Assembly: GCF_015668515.1 (NCBI RefSeq)
Contig: NZ_JADPFO010000002.1
Coordinates: 252,992-316,991 of the forward strand
Reading direction: 5' to 3'
Length of the DNA: 64,000 nucleotides
Origin: Paraclostridium tenue
GTDB lineage: Bacteria > Bacillota > Clostridia > Peptostreptococcales > Peptostreptococcaceae
A program made the translations under genes and the position numbers. Positions 27,370 to 36,148 of this stretch are shown here, piece by piece. Each line of letters starts with the position of its first letter. Positions within the stretch are counted from its first letter, which is position 1. Under the pieces are notes generated by a model. It made no database searches and was not told the DNA's origin. It saw nothing but the letters and a program-made list of their open reading frames with translations.

Positions 27370-27475
27370 ATATAATATATATATTATAGTAACTATAATT
27401 ATATGCAAATATATATATTTATTTTAAATTTACATACATTTGTATATAATACAACATTAAAACCGGGAGGAAGTT

Positions 27476-29020
27476 ATGAGTAATTTAGCGAAATCGGCAT
27501 TTTGGCTTATGGTAGTTACTATGTTATCTAAAGTAGTAGGATTTGCAAGAGAGATAGTACTAGGATACTTTTATGGAACAAGTGCATATAGTGACATATA
27601 TATAACTGCTATGAATATACCATTAGTATTATTCGCAGCAATAGGATTAGCTATAGCAACAACATTTATACCTTTATATCACGAGGCGCTAGAAAATGGA
27701 GGAGAAAAAAGAGCTCTAAAATTTTCTAACAATATAGTATGTATTGTAGTAATTTTAAGCCTACTATTAGCTATATTTGGGTACATATTTGCACAACCTT
27801 TAGTAAAGTTGTTTGCAATGAATTTTACAGGAGAAAAACTAATACTAACTGTTCGATTTGTTAGAATATTGATGATCGGAATTATATTTATAGGGCTTAG
27901 TAATATAATGACTGCATACTTACAAATACAAGGTGATTTTGCTATACCAGGCATGATAGGTTTTCCTAATAATGTAATTATAATAGTATCGATAATAATA
28001 AGTGCACTTACTAAAAATATAAATATATTAGCAATAGGAGGGTTACTTGGGATGGTATCTCAATTTTTATTCCAGGTTCCATTTGCTATTAAAAAAGGAT
28101 ATAGATTTAAGCCAGTTATAAGCCTTAAAGATAAATATCTTAAGAAGATGTTATGGCTAGTAGTTCCTGTATTTATAGGTGTTGCTGTTAATCAAGTAAA
28201 TACTATGGTTGATAGAAGTTTAGCATCGGGACTAGGGGATGGAGTTATAACTGCACTAAACAATGCGAATAGATTAAATGGATTTGTTATGGGTTTATTT
28301 ATAGCTACATTATCGGCTGTCATATATCCTACATTATCTAAGTTATCTACTGAAGATAATAGGGAAAAGTTTGCAGAATCGGTAGCAACAAGTGTAAACT
28401 GTGTAAACTTATTAGTATTACCAGCATCAGTAGGAGCGATAGTGTTGGCTACACCTGTGGTAAGAATATTATTCCAAAGAGGAGCTTTTGATGAAAAATC
28501 TACTGCTCTTACAGCAACTGCATTAGTATTTTATTCAGTAGGTATGATTGGATTTGGATTAAGAGATATATTAGGCAAAGTGTTCTACTCTTTAAAAGAT
28601 ACTAAAACACCAATGATAAATGGTATGATAGCTGTAGCTCTTAATATCGTGTTGAATATAACGTTAGTAAAAGTTATGGGACATGGTGGACTAGCATTAG
28701 CTACAAGTTTATCAGCTATTACATGTATATTATTACTATTTGGTAGTTTAAAGAAAAAGATAGGATATTATGGACAAGATAAGATAAAAAATACATTTTT
28801 TAAATCATTAATAGCAAGTTTAGTAATGGGAGTTGTTACTTATTTTGTTTATAAGTTCTTTAATGGAATGTTAGGATTAGGATTTATACAAGAAGCTATA
28901 TCTCTAGGAGGATCTGTAGGAGTAGGAGTCATTGTATATGCTTTATTAGTTAAGGTGTTTAAGGTAGAAGAGATAGATATGCTAATAGATATGGTAAAGA
29001 AAAAGGTAAAAAAAGCATAA
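27476..29020 (+). CDS. murJ: MurJ/MviN-family lipid-linked oligosaccharide flippase (copy 1)
   Basis: MOP-superfamily flippase with about 14 membrane helices, 514 residues. The N-terminal SAFWLMVVTMLSKVVGFAREIVLGYFYG and GVAVNQVNTMVDRSLASGLGDG are MurJ signatures. MurJ flips lipid II, but this copy stands between ugd and galU of a Wzy-type cluster that has no other Wzx candidate, so it may flip the cluster B repeat unit. The same pairing of a MviN gene with wall-polymer genes is known from the C. difficile PSII locus. A closely related copy is at 37510, and broken ones are at 35200 and 36149. Confidence 0.9.
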   Translation: MSNLAKSAFWLMVVTMLSKVVGFAREIVLGYFYGTSAYSDIYITAMNIPLVLFAAIGLAIATTFIPLYHEALENGGEKRALKFSNNIVCIVVILSLLLAIFGYIFAQPLVKLFAMNFTGEKLILTVRFVRILMIGIIFIGLSNIMTAYLQIQGDFAIPGMIGFPNNVIIIVSIIISALTKNINILAIGGLLGMVSQFLFQVPFAIKKGYRFKPVISLKDKYLKKMLWLVVPVFIGVAVNQVNTMVDRSLASGLGDGVITALNNANRLNGFVMGLFIATLSAVIYPTLSKLSTEDNREKFAESVATSVNCVNLLVLPASVGAIVLATPVVRILFQRGAFDEKSTALTATALVFYSVGMIGFGLRDILGKVFYSLKDTKTPMINGMIAVALNIVLNITLVKVMGHGGLALATSLSAITCILLLFGSLKKKIGYYGQDKIKNTFFKSLIASLVMGVVTYFVYKFFNGMLGLGFIQEAISLGGSVGVGVIVYALLVKVFKVEEIDMLIDMVKKKVKKA

Positions 29021-29086
29021 AATCAAAATGCATTTAATTACGTGAATTAAGGGTATTTATTTTTACATAAATTAGGGAGGCATATT

Positions 29087-30013
29087 ATGAAAAAGAAAGT
29101 AAGAAAAGCAGTTATACCCGCAGCTGGATTAGGAACAAGATTTTTACCAGCAACAAAATCTCAACCAAAGGAAATGCTTCCGATAGTTGATAAACCAACT
29201 CTACAATACATAATAGAAGAATCTGTACAATCAGGGATAGAAGAGATATTGATAGTAACAGGAAGAAGTAAAAAAAGTATAGAAGATCACTTTGATCGTT
29301 CTATTGAACTAGAGTTAGAACTTGAACAAAAGGGAAAAATAGAAATGTTAAAAATGGTACAAGATATCTCTAACATGGTAGATATATACTTTATACGCCA
29401 GAAAGAGCCAAAAGGACTTGGAGATGCTATATACTGTGCAAAGAGCTTTGTGGGAAATGAGCCATTTGCTGTATTATTAGGGGATGATATAGTAGATAGC
29501 CAGGAGCCTTGTCTAAAACAAATTATAAGAGTATATAATGAATATAATACTTCTATATTAGGAGTCCAAGAAGTAGCTAAAGAAGATACAGATAAGTACG
29601 GTATACTAGATGTTAAATACATAGAAGATAGAGTATACAAAGTTAATGATATGGTTGAAAAGCCACAAGTTGAAGAAGCTCCGTCAAATATAGCTATACT
29701 AGGAAGATATATTATAACTCCTGATATATTTGAAATACTTGAAAAGCAAGCGCCAGGAAAAGGTGGAGAGATACAACTTACAGATGCGCTTAAAACTTTA
29801 GCAAAGTATGAAGCTATATATGCATATAACTTTGAAGGAATAAGATATGATGTAGGTGATAAATTAGGATTCTTAGAAGCTACAGTAGACTTTGCACTTA
29901 AAAGACCAGAACTTAGAGATGAATTTATGAACTTTTTAACAAAAAAGATTGATGAAGCTAAAAGTACTGAGTTTGTTATAGATGAGGTTGCAGTCGATAT
30001 AGAAATAAATTAA
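29087..30013 (+). CDS. galU: UTP--glucose-1-phosphate uridylyltransferase (copy 2)
   Basis: Makes UDP-glucose. Almost the same as the copy at 9222 up to about residue 275 (IPAAGLGTRFLPATKSQPKEMLPI, LLGDDIVD, VEKP, GGEIQLTDALKTL), with a different C-terminal tail. One notable difference is GLGDAIYCAKSF against GLGHAIYCAKSF in copy 1. It closes cluster B and is followed by a terminator. Confidence 0.95.
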   Translation: MKKKVRKAVIPAAGLGTRFLPATKSQPKEMLPIVDKPTLQYIIEESVQSGIEEILIVTGRSKKSIEDHFDRSIELELELEQKGKIEMLKMVQDISNMVDIYFIRQKEPKGLGDAIYCAKSFVGNEPFAVLLGDDIVDSQEPCLKQIIRVYNEYNTSILGVQEVAKEDTDKYGILDVKYIEDRVYKVNDMVEKPQVEEAPSNIAILGRYIITPDIFEILEKQAPGKGGEIQLTDALKTLAKYEAIYAYNFEGIRYDVGDKLGFLEATVDFALKRPELRDEFMNFLTKKIDEAKSTEFVIDEVAVDIEIN

Positions 30014-30025
30014 TAAATATACATA

Positions 30026-30063
30026 AAGCTGAAGGCAAAGTAAAACTAGCCTTCAGTTTTTTT
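30026..30063 (+). terminator. Rho-independent terminator after galU copy 2
   Basis: CTGAAGGC (30029-30036) pairs with GCCTTCAG (30049-30056), followed by a run of seven T. It ends cluster B. Confidence 0.85.
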
Positions 30064-30098
30064 ATATTTATATATGTTTTAACACCAGAGTACAATTT

Positions 30099-30158
30099 AT
30101 TGCACTTATATAGTGCTTTAATTTTGACTTTTGTGCAATGATTATAATAAAGTATAAT
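30099..30158 (+). promoter_or_regulatory. Possible promoter/operator of the ascorbate-type PTS operon
   Basis: ATTGCAC (30099-30105) and GTGCAAT (30133-30139) form a 7-bp inverted repeat 27 bases apart, with another GTGC half-site between them. They overlap possible promoter hexamers (TTGTGC 30131-30136 and TATAAT 30153-30158, spacing 16). The symmetry suggests an operator for the regulator encoded just downstream; the exact promoter is uncertain. Confidence 0.35.
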
Positions 30159-30182
30159 AAAATCAAGAAAGGGATATCAGAT

Positions 30183-32198
30183 ATGCAACTCAACATAAGG
30201 TTACAAAAAATATTAGACATACTATTAAATAATGATTATACAAAGCTTGAAAAAATAATGAAGTCATTAAATGTGTCTAAAAGAACTGCTTATTATGATA
30301 TATCTAAAATAAATGAATACTTACAAAAAAGCGGACTAGAGATAACAAACATTAGAAACCTAGGATATCACATAAACCCATGTGACAAAGATGATATAAA
30401 AAAATTATTAAAATACTCAACAGATGATTATATACTATCACCAAAAGAAAGAAGTATAAAAATAATTATAGATTTACTAATAGGTTTAGAAAAATCGACT
30501 ATAGAAAAATATTGTGACAGTCTATATGTAAGTAGAAACACTATTTTAGGTGATATCAAAGAAGTTAAGAAATATATAAATAAATATAACTTAATTCTTA
30601 ACACTCAAGGGGGATATGTATTAGAAGGAAAAGAAAAAGAAAAAAGATACTTGTTTATAAACTTATACAATGAGTATGGATACCTTTTTTATGAATATGA
30701 ACTAATTGAAGAATACAAATATATAAAAACAGAAATTGAAAAATTAGACTTAGATATTTTAAAACATAATAATCTAAATTACATCTTAATGTATTTAACT
30801 ATTTTTTATAAATATTATTACAAGAAAAGCATGAACTGTTTTCATAAAGAAGATATTCAATTTTTACAAAATCTAACTTCTAATAATGATGCTGAAGTAT
30901 TGTTGAATATTATAAGAAATATCATAGCTAAGGATATAAGTGATATGGAAGTTTACTATATACAAACATTTTTGGTTAGTGATAATGATATTAGAAAATT
31001 TTTCAATGAACACAAATTAAAAGGTGAATATATTTCTTCAGTTAAGATGATGATAAAAGAGTTTGAAAAAATATCATGTATATCAATTGATGATTATGAA
31101 ACTTTGGAAAAAGACATACTTAATCATTTAATGCCTTCTTTATTTAGAATTAAATATGGTGTGTATTATCCCAACATAGTAAAAAATGAAATTAAGAAAA
31201 AGTATAAATCTATATATCAATTTACTAAGCAAGCTATAAAACATGTAGACAATTTAATGGATATGTTTTTAAATGAAGATGAAATTGCATATGTATCTAT
31301 GTATTTTGGTGGATATACAAGTAAGATGGGTGTAGAAATAAAAATTCCTAAAATTGTTATAGTATGCAATTTTGGTATGGCTACTTCTCAATTATTAAAA
31401 AATCAGATACAAGAGTTATTTGACCTTATTGAAATAGAAGATATCTTATCTTTAGAAAAGTTTAAACAATACGATAAGTATTATGATTTTGCTATAAGTA
31501 CTGTAGATATTGATGAAGATGTATCTAAGTTTATAAAAGTAAGTCCAGTACTTACAGATTTAGATAAGAAAAATTTAGTATCTCAAATTTCAAATGCTCA
31601 ATCGACATTTAACAAAGAACAAGAAACAATAGATAAGATTATGAGTAGTATTGAAAGACATGCAAATATTTCAGATAAAGAAAAATTGAGAGAAGAAATA
31701 AAAACTATAATAATTAACAGTAGAGAGAAGTCAAAAATTCAAAAAGCTACACTTAAAGAACTTTTATACGAAGACACTATAAGTTTAAATAAAGAAGCTA
31801 GCGATTGGAAAGAGGCTATATTAGTAGCATCAGAAAATCTTATAAAACTTGGATATATCGAAAATTCATATGTGAATGCTTGTATAGATAATGTAGTCCA
31901 ATTAGGACCATATATAGTAATAGCACAAAATGTTGCTATGCCTCATGCTAATCCTGAAAACGGTGTAAATAAGTTGGGAATGAGTATTACTACATTTAAA
32001 AATAAAATTAAGTTTTCTAATGATGAAAATCATAATGTGAAAATGATAGTAACTTTAGCACCTAAAGATAAGCAATCACATATAAAAGCACTTGCTTGTT
32101 TAACTCAGATGCTTAGAGATAAAGATAATATAGAAACAATTATAAATACAGATGATAAAAATATAGTTTTAAAACTAATAGACAAATATTCAAGGTAA
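30183..32198 (+). CDS. PRD-domain transcriptional regulator with EIIB- and EIIA-like domains (MtlR/LicR type)
   Basis: PTS-controlled activator of about 671 residues. In order: N-terminal helix-turn-helix (about 18-60) and a second HTH around 100-120, two PRD domains (about 170-390) that take regulatory phosphate, a GatB-like EIIB domain with its cysteine in VIVCNFGMATS (about 395), and an EIIA domain with the histidine in MPHANPENG (about 588). It very likely controls the three PTS genes immediately downstream in response to their substrate. An in-frame ATG at 30138 lies in the promoter region; AAAGGG at 30169-30174 supports ATG 30183. Confidence 0.9.
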   Translation: MQLNIRLQKILDILLNNDYTKLEKIMKSLNVSKRTAYYDISKINEYLQKSGLEITNIRNLGYHINPCDKDDIKKLLKYSTDDYILSPKERSIKIIIDLLIGLEKSTIEKYCDSLYVSRNTILGDIKEVKKYINKYNLILNTQGGYVLEGKEKEKRYLFINLYNEYGYLFYEYELIEEYKYIKTEIEKLDLDILKHNNLNYILMYLTIFYKYYYKKSMNCFHKEDIQFLQNLTSNNDAEVLLNIIRNIIAKDISDMEVYYIQTFLVSDNDIRKFFNEHKLKGEYISSVKMMIKEFEKISCISIDDYETLEKDILNHLMPSLFRIKYGVYYPNIVKNEIKKKYKSIYQFTKQAIKHVDNLMDMFLNEDEIAYVSMYFGGYTSKMGVEIKIPKIVIVCNFGMATSQLLKNQIQELFDLIEIEDILSLEKFKQYDKYYDFAISTVDIDEDVSKFIKVSPVLTDLDKKNLVSQISNAQSTFNKEQETIDKIMSSIERHANISDKEKLREEIKTIIINSREKSKIQKATLKELLYEDTISLNKEASDWKEAILVASENLIKLGYIENSYVNACIDNVVQLGPYIVIAQNVAMPHANPENGVNKLGMSITTFKNKIKFSNDENHNVKMIVTLAPKDKQSHIKALACLTQMLRDKDNIETIINTDDKNIVLKLIDKYSR

Positions 32199-32217
32199 AC
32201 AGAAGAAAGGGAATAGT

Positions 32218-32619
32218 ATGATAGTTAAAGTTATTAACCAGGTAGATGATTATAAAGAAGCTATAAAAATATCATGTGATATTTTAGAAAATAGAGGATC
32301 TATAGAAAAATCTTATTTTGATTCAATAATAAGTAAAATAGATGAATATGGACCATATTTCTGTATAGCACCAAAAATTGCAATGCCACATGCAAGACCA
32401 GAGGATGGTGCTAAAAAAACAGATCTATGCATTTTAAAATTAAATGAACCAGTAGATTTTTTGGGAAAAGAAACTAGTTTATTTTTAACATTAAGTTCAA
32501 TAGATAGTAAATCACATTTAGAGCTTATGCAAAAGGTAGCAGGCATATGTATGGATGAAAGTAAATTAAATAAAATATTAAATACAAATAAAGAAGAAGA
32601 AATTATGGAGGTAATTTAA
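32218..32619 (+). CDS. PTS EIIA component, mannitol/ascorbate type
   Basis: Phosphocarrier of 133 residues with the active histidine H58 in IAMPHARPEDGA. It receives phosphate from HPr and passes it to the EIIB encoded next. The sequence is close to the EIIA domain at the end of the upstream regulator. The start follows an AAAGGG site 20 bases after the regulator's stop. Confidence 0.9.
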   Translation: MIVKVINQVDDYKEAIKISCDILENRGSIEKSYFDSIISKIDEYGPYFCIAPKIAMPHARPEDGAKKTDLCILKLNEPVDFLGKETSLFLTLSSIDSKSHLELMQKVAGICMDESKLNKILNTNKEEEIMEVI

Positions 32620-32620
32620 A

Positions 32621-32893
32621 ATGAAAAGAATAATGGCAGTTTGTGGATCAGGATTAGGATCAAGTTTTATGGTTGAAATGAATGTTAATGAAATATTAGG
32701 AGAATTAGGGTTAAGTGGATATGAAGTATCTCATAACTCTTTAGCAGATGCTACACCAGAACAAGCAGATATATTTATAACAGCTAGTGACTTAGAATCA
32801 AGTGCATCTCATTTACCAAATTTAATAGTACTAGATGCTTTATTTGATAAAGATGAGTTAAAAGGAAAGTTACAAGCAGCTTTAGGATTATAG
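32621..32893 (+). CDS. PTS EIIB component, lactate-cysteine loop type (ascorbate family)
   Basis: A 90-residue EIIB with the phosphorylated cysteine at C8 in AVCGSGLGSS. It is one base past the EIIA stop, with GGAGG inside the EIIA end. It belongs with the UlaA-like permease that follows, transferring phosphate onto the incoming sugar. Confidence 0.9.
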   Translation: MKRIMAVCGSGLGSSFMVEMNVNEILGELGLSGYEVSHNSLADATPEQADIFITASDLESSASHLPNLIVLDALFDKDELKGKLQAALGL

Positions 32894-32930
32894 AAATTGA
32901 TAATATAAAAAGACGTTAGGAGGGGACATT

Positions 32931-34295
32931 ATGAATGGGTTTTTAAAAGTTATTGTAGATTTCATATCTGAACCAGCTGTGTTGATAGGGGTAATGGTTA
33001 TAATTGGTTTAGTTCTTCAGAAAAAACCAATAGAAGACGTAATAAAAGGAACTATCAAGGCAATGGTTGGATTTGTTGTTATATCAGCAGCCGCTGGAGT
33101 TATAGTAGGTTCGCTTGAGCCATTTGGTAAAATGTTTGAATATGGATTTAAGGTAAGTGGAGTTATACCAAATAATGAAGCTGTAGTTGCTATGGCTATG
33201 GATGAGTATGGTACTTATACAGCTCTTATAATGACTTTTGGTATGCTGATGAACATACTTATAGCGAGATTTACTAAATTTAAATATATATTCTTAACAG
33301 GACATCATACTTTATTTATGGCTTGTATGATAGCTGTTATATTAGTTTCAAGTGGAATGAGTGGACCACATTTAATATTTACAGGATCACTTGCACTAGG
33401 GCTTATAATGGTTATATCTCCTGCAGTATGTCAGCCTTTTATGAAAGGAATAACTAAGAATGATTCAGTAGCATTAGGACACTTTTCTTCTATAGGATAT
33501 TTCTTAGCAGCAGGAATCGGAAAGGCTGTAGGAAAAGGGTCTAAGTCAACAGAGGAAATGAAAGTTCCTAAGTCATTAAGTTTCTTAAGAGATTCAGCAG
33601 TTTCTATATCAATAACTATGTTGACTTTATACATAATAGTTGCATTAGTTGCAGGGCCTGAATATGTTGAAACAAATTTATCTGATGGTAAAAACTTTAT
33701 AGTTTATGCTATGATACAAGCATTAACTTTTGCAGCAGGATTTATATTAATACAAAATGGAGTTAGACTAGTATTAAATGAAATAGTACCTGCATTTAAA
33801 GGAATAGCAACTAAGCTAGTTCCAAATTCAAAACCAGCACTAGATTGTCCAATAGTATTTCCTTATGCACCAAATGCAGTTCTTATAGGATTTATAAGCT
33901 CATTTATAGGTGGAGTAGTATCTATGTTAGTGCTAGGAGTAGCAGGACTTGTAATAATTATACCAGGTGTTGTCCCTCATTTTTTCACAGGAGCAGCAGC
34001 GGCAGTATTTGGAAACTCAACTGGTGGAAGAAGAGGAGCTATACTAGGTTCGTTTTTAAATGGAGTAGTAATATCATTATTACCAGTAGCATTACTTCCT
34101 GTACTTGGAAACTTAGGAATAGCTAACTCTACATTTTCAGATGGAGATTTTGGAGTAGTTGGAATATTTTTAGGTAAGATACAACAATTTGTAGGTGGAT
34201 TTGGACTTACAGCAGTACTTGTGGGAATATTAGCAGTATTGGTTGTAATGAGTTTTGATTTTAAGAAAAGTGATGAAGTTAGGGAAGTAGCTTAG
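32931..34295 (+). CDS. PTS EIIC, UlaA/SgaT (ascorbate) family permease
   Basis: A 454-residue membrane permease of the UlaA family with about 11 helices; FLTGHHTLFMACMIAVIL, SPAVCQPFMKGIT and FGNSTGGRRGAILGSFLNG match the family pattern. Characterised members transport L-ascorbate with phosphorylation. No UlaG lactonase or UlaD/E/F catabolic genes are nearby, so the substrate could be another sugar acid and breakdown must happen elsewhere. Confidence 0.88.
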   Translation: MNGFLKVIVDFISEPAVLIGVMVIIGLVLQKKPIEDVIKGTIKAMVGFVVISAAAGVIVGSLEPFGKMFEYGFKVSGVIPNNEAVVAMAMDEYGTYTALIMTFGMLMNILIARFTKFKYIFLTGHHTLFMACMIAVILVSSGMSGPHLIFTGSLALGLIMVISPAVCQPFMKGITKNDSVALGHFSSIGYFLAAGIGKAVGKGSKSTEEMKVPKSLSFLRDSAVSISITMLTLYIIVALVAGPEYVETNLSDGKNFIVYAMIQALTFAAGFILIQNGVRLVLNEIVPAFKGIATKLVPNSKPALDCPIVFPYAPNAVLIGFISSFIGGVVSMLVLGVAGLVIIIPGVVPHFFTGAAAAVFGNSTGGRRGAILGSFLNGVVISLLPVALLPVLGNLGIANSTFSDGDFGVVGIFLGKIQQFVGGFGLTAVLVGILAVLVVMSFDFKKSDEVREVA

Positions 34296-34317
34296 TATAT
34301 ATAAAAAATATTAAAAA

Positions 34318-34362
34318 TAAAAGAGTGCATTCTATCAAAAATAGAAATACACTCTTTTATTT
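34318..34362. terminator. Bidirectional terminator between PTS operon and vanZ-like gene
   Basis: AAAAGAGTG-type arm (from 34319) pairs with CACTCTTTT (to about 34359) with an imperfect upper stem, flanked by A-rich and T-rich tracts, so it can serve both converging genes. Confidence 0.8.
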
Positions 34363-34366
34363 TTAT

Positions 34367-34903
34367 TTAATTTATATTATTAATCTTTTTATATTTATCA
34401 TTAAACTTTAGATAATATATATAAATTATAGCTCCTATGAACCCGCCTAAAGTATTTAACCATAAATCATCTATCTCACAAAATCTATAAGGTATAAATC
34501 CTTGGATAAACTCTACAAATAACGTTAAAGCAAAACAACATATAATAGTCTTTTTCATATTATATCCACTCTTTGAATAAACAAAAAATCCAAATGGAAC
34601 AAATAAAGCTATATTACCTAGTGTTTGATATAAAAAATATCCAAAGCTGTTTTTCATAAAAATACCTATAGGTACCTTAAGTGGAATTAAGTTATAAATC
34701 TCAAATCCTTCATAGGCTACATTTAACTTAATAGGAAATAGGGTAGCAGAAAAAACAAATACTACCGACATATATAAACCCAAATTAGTTATTTCATTTT
34801 TAATATTTAAATTAGTACCCTTTATAAAACAAATTAATGATCTTGAAAAAATATAAATAGCTATAAAACACACTAAAACCATTAAATTAAAATCTATTAC
34901 CAA
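34367..34903 (-). CDS. VanZ-like family membrane protein
   Basis: A 178-residue membrane protein with four to five helices. TLGNIALFVPFGFF, EFIQGFIPYRFCEIDDLWLNTLGG and the N-terminal ATLFPIKL are VanZ-family features. VanZ proteins confer low-level teicoplanin resistance in enterococci; the biochemical role is not known. A decayed copy lies at 35961-36064. Reads towards the PTS operon; TTAGGAGGAT is its ribosome site. Confidence 0.85.
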   Translation of the reverse strand: MVIDFNLMVLVCFIAIYIFSRSLICFIKGTNLNIKNEITNLGLYMSVVFVFSATLFPIKLNVAYEGFEIYNLIPLKVPIGIFMKNSFGYFLYQTLGNIALFVPFGFFVYSKSGYNMKKTIICCFALTLFVEFIQGFIPYRFCEIDDLWLNTLGGFIGAIIYIYYLKFNDKYKKINNIN

Positions 34904-35199
34904 TATTAAAATCCTCCTAAAAATAATACTGTATAACTAATTATAGACTATTTATAAAATATAGATACAAAAAATTATTCGAAATAGGAATAAGTATGAA
35001 AAATAGATAAAGCTGATAAAGTATTGAGAAGGTTATAATATTGGAATAATAGGTATAGTCAGGATGTAAGGAAATAGTTTTAACTGATGAGAAAACTTAA
35101 AGTAAAAATGATAGTATAACAAATAAGCTAAGTTTATTTAAATTTTACACAAATTTGTATATAAAAGTAGCTAGGCAAAATTAGAAATGGTAGGAAAAC
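34904..35199. other. Gap upstream of the murJ remnant
   Basis: Contains the ribosome site and presumed promoter of the vanZ-like gene and, at its right end, a stretch (TTAAATTTTACACAAATTTG, then GGCAAAATTAGAAATGG) that resembles the leaders of murJ copy 1 and copy 2. No coding sequence is visible. Confidence 0.5.
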
Positions 35200-35554
35200 A
35201 TGAGTAATTTAGCAAATCAGCATTGACTGTTAATTTTGTAAGAATAATGATAATAGGAATAGTATTTATAGGGCTTGCTGTTAACCAGGTAAACACTATG
35301 GTAGATAGAAATTTAGCATCAGGTTTTGGAGATGGAGTTATAACTGCTCTTGATAATGCAAATAGATTAAATGGATTTGTAATTGGACTATATATATCCA
35401 CTTTAGGAGCGGTTATATATCCCACATTATCAAAGTTATATAGTATAAACAATAAGTAAAAACTTGCAGAGTCAGTAGCAACTAGTATTAACTGTGTAAA
35501 TTTGGTAGCAATATGTTGATAAGTATGGTAAAGAAAAAATTAAAAAAATCATAA
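35200..35554 (+). pseudogene. murJ remnant with several internal deletions
   Basis: Keeps the murJ start (MSNLAK, with one A lost from the run after codon 5 compared with the intact gene), then jumps to LTVNFVRIMIIGIVFIGL (about residue 122-140 of MurJ), then to AVNQVNTMVDRNLASGFGDG (about 230-250), runs to KLYSINNK, meets a stop, continues out of the intact frame context as KLAESVATSINCVNLVA and finally jumps to the last codons (MLISMVKKKLKKS). At least three internal deletions plus a stop make it non-functional as a flippase. Its leader also matches that of the copy at 37510. Confidence 0.88.
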
Positions 35555-35611
35555 GATAAAATAGTAGTAATAGATACATTTTAATTCGATTTAATAATAG
35601 CATATCTACAA

Positions 35612-35640
35612 AATAGATATTTCAAAATGAAATATCTATT
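35612..35640. other. 13-bp hairpin behind the murJ remnant
   Basis: Bases 35612-35624 and 35628-35640 pair perfectly around a 3-base loop. It may be the remains of a terminator, but there is no clear T-run. Confidence 0.45.
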
Positions 35641-35646
35641 CTTAAC

Positions 35647-35878
35647 GTTACCGAAAAAAATTCGCAATAACTTATATCTAAATTAGATAAATATATAACT
35701 AATTATCCCTAATTTACCATTTTACATAAAAATTCGTCAACATCAGTAACACTAGGATGAAACCATTAGAACGTCTAATTTAAAATGTTACCAAATTAGG
35801 TACCCTAAGTGTTACCGAGAAAATTCGTCAACATATAAACCTAAAATTACTGTTGACAAAAAAACACCTAGGTCAACA
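35647..35878. repeat. Cluster of short direct and inverted repeats (GTTACCGA / AAATTCG / GTCAACA)
   Basis: GTTACCGA followed by A-rich sequence and ATTCG occurs at 35647 and 35811, and AAATTCGTCAACAT at 35730 and 35821. GTCAACA is found at 35736-35742, 35827-35833 and 35872-35878, and its complement TGTTGAC at 35851-35857, the last two forming an inverted repeat. No gene is visible. Origin and function are unknown. Confidence 0.5.
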
Positions 35879-35960
35879 CATACTTCAACGTTTTTATAAA
35901 TATTAAATAAAATTTCGATAATACTATTTATATATTAAAAAAGACATTTGAATACTAAAA

Positions 35961-36064
35961 TATAATTTAGCTCCACAAAATCCAACTAAAGTATTTAACC
36001 ATAAATCATATATTTCACAAAAACTATATTTCATAAATATTTGTATAGGAACTTTTAATGGATA
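35961..36064 (-). pseudogene. vanZ-like gene remnant
   Basis: Read on the minus strand, this stretch matches two separated parts of the intact vanZ-like gene at 34367: the part encoding the DDLWLNTLGGF region (around 34430-34480 in the intact copy) and, after a deletion, the part near 34652-34685. It is too short and broken to be functional. It shows that vanZ was duplicated together with murJ. Confidence 0.75.
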
Positions 36065-36078
36065 GTCTAAATAATATT

Positions 36079-36117
36079 AAAGCTGACTTCTAAATTACTT
36101 GGGAATCAGCTTTTTTT
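36079..36117 (+). terminator. Orphan rho-independent terminator
   Basis: AAAGCTGACTTC (36079-36090) pairs with GAATCAGCTTT with one bulge and is followed by seven T. No intact gene ends nearby, so it is probably left over from a decayed gene. Confidence 0.7.
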
Positions 36118-36148
36118 AGTTATAATATATATAAATAATTATATATAT

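Noticed and set aside
35171-35452. Minus-strand frame over the murJ remnant
   Set aside because: It is the antisense of murJ-derived sequence, with no independent support.
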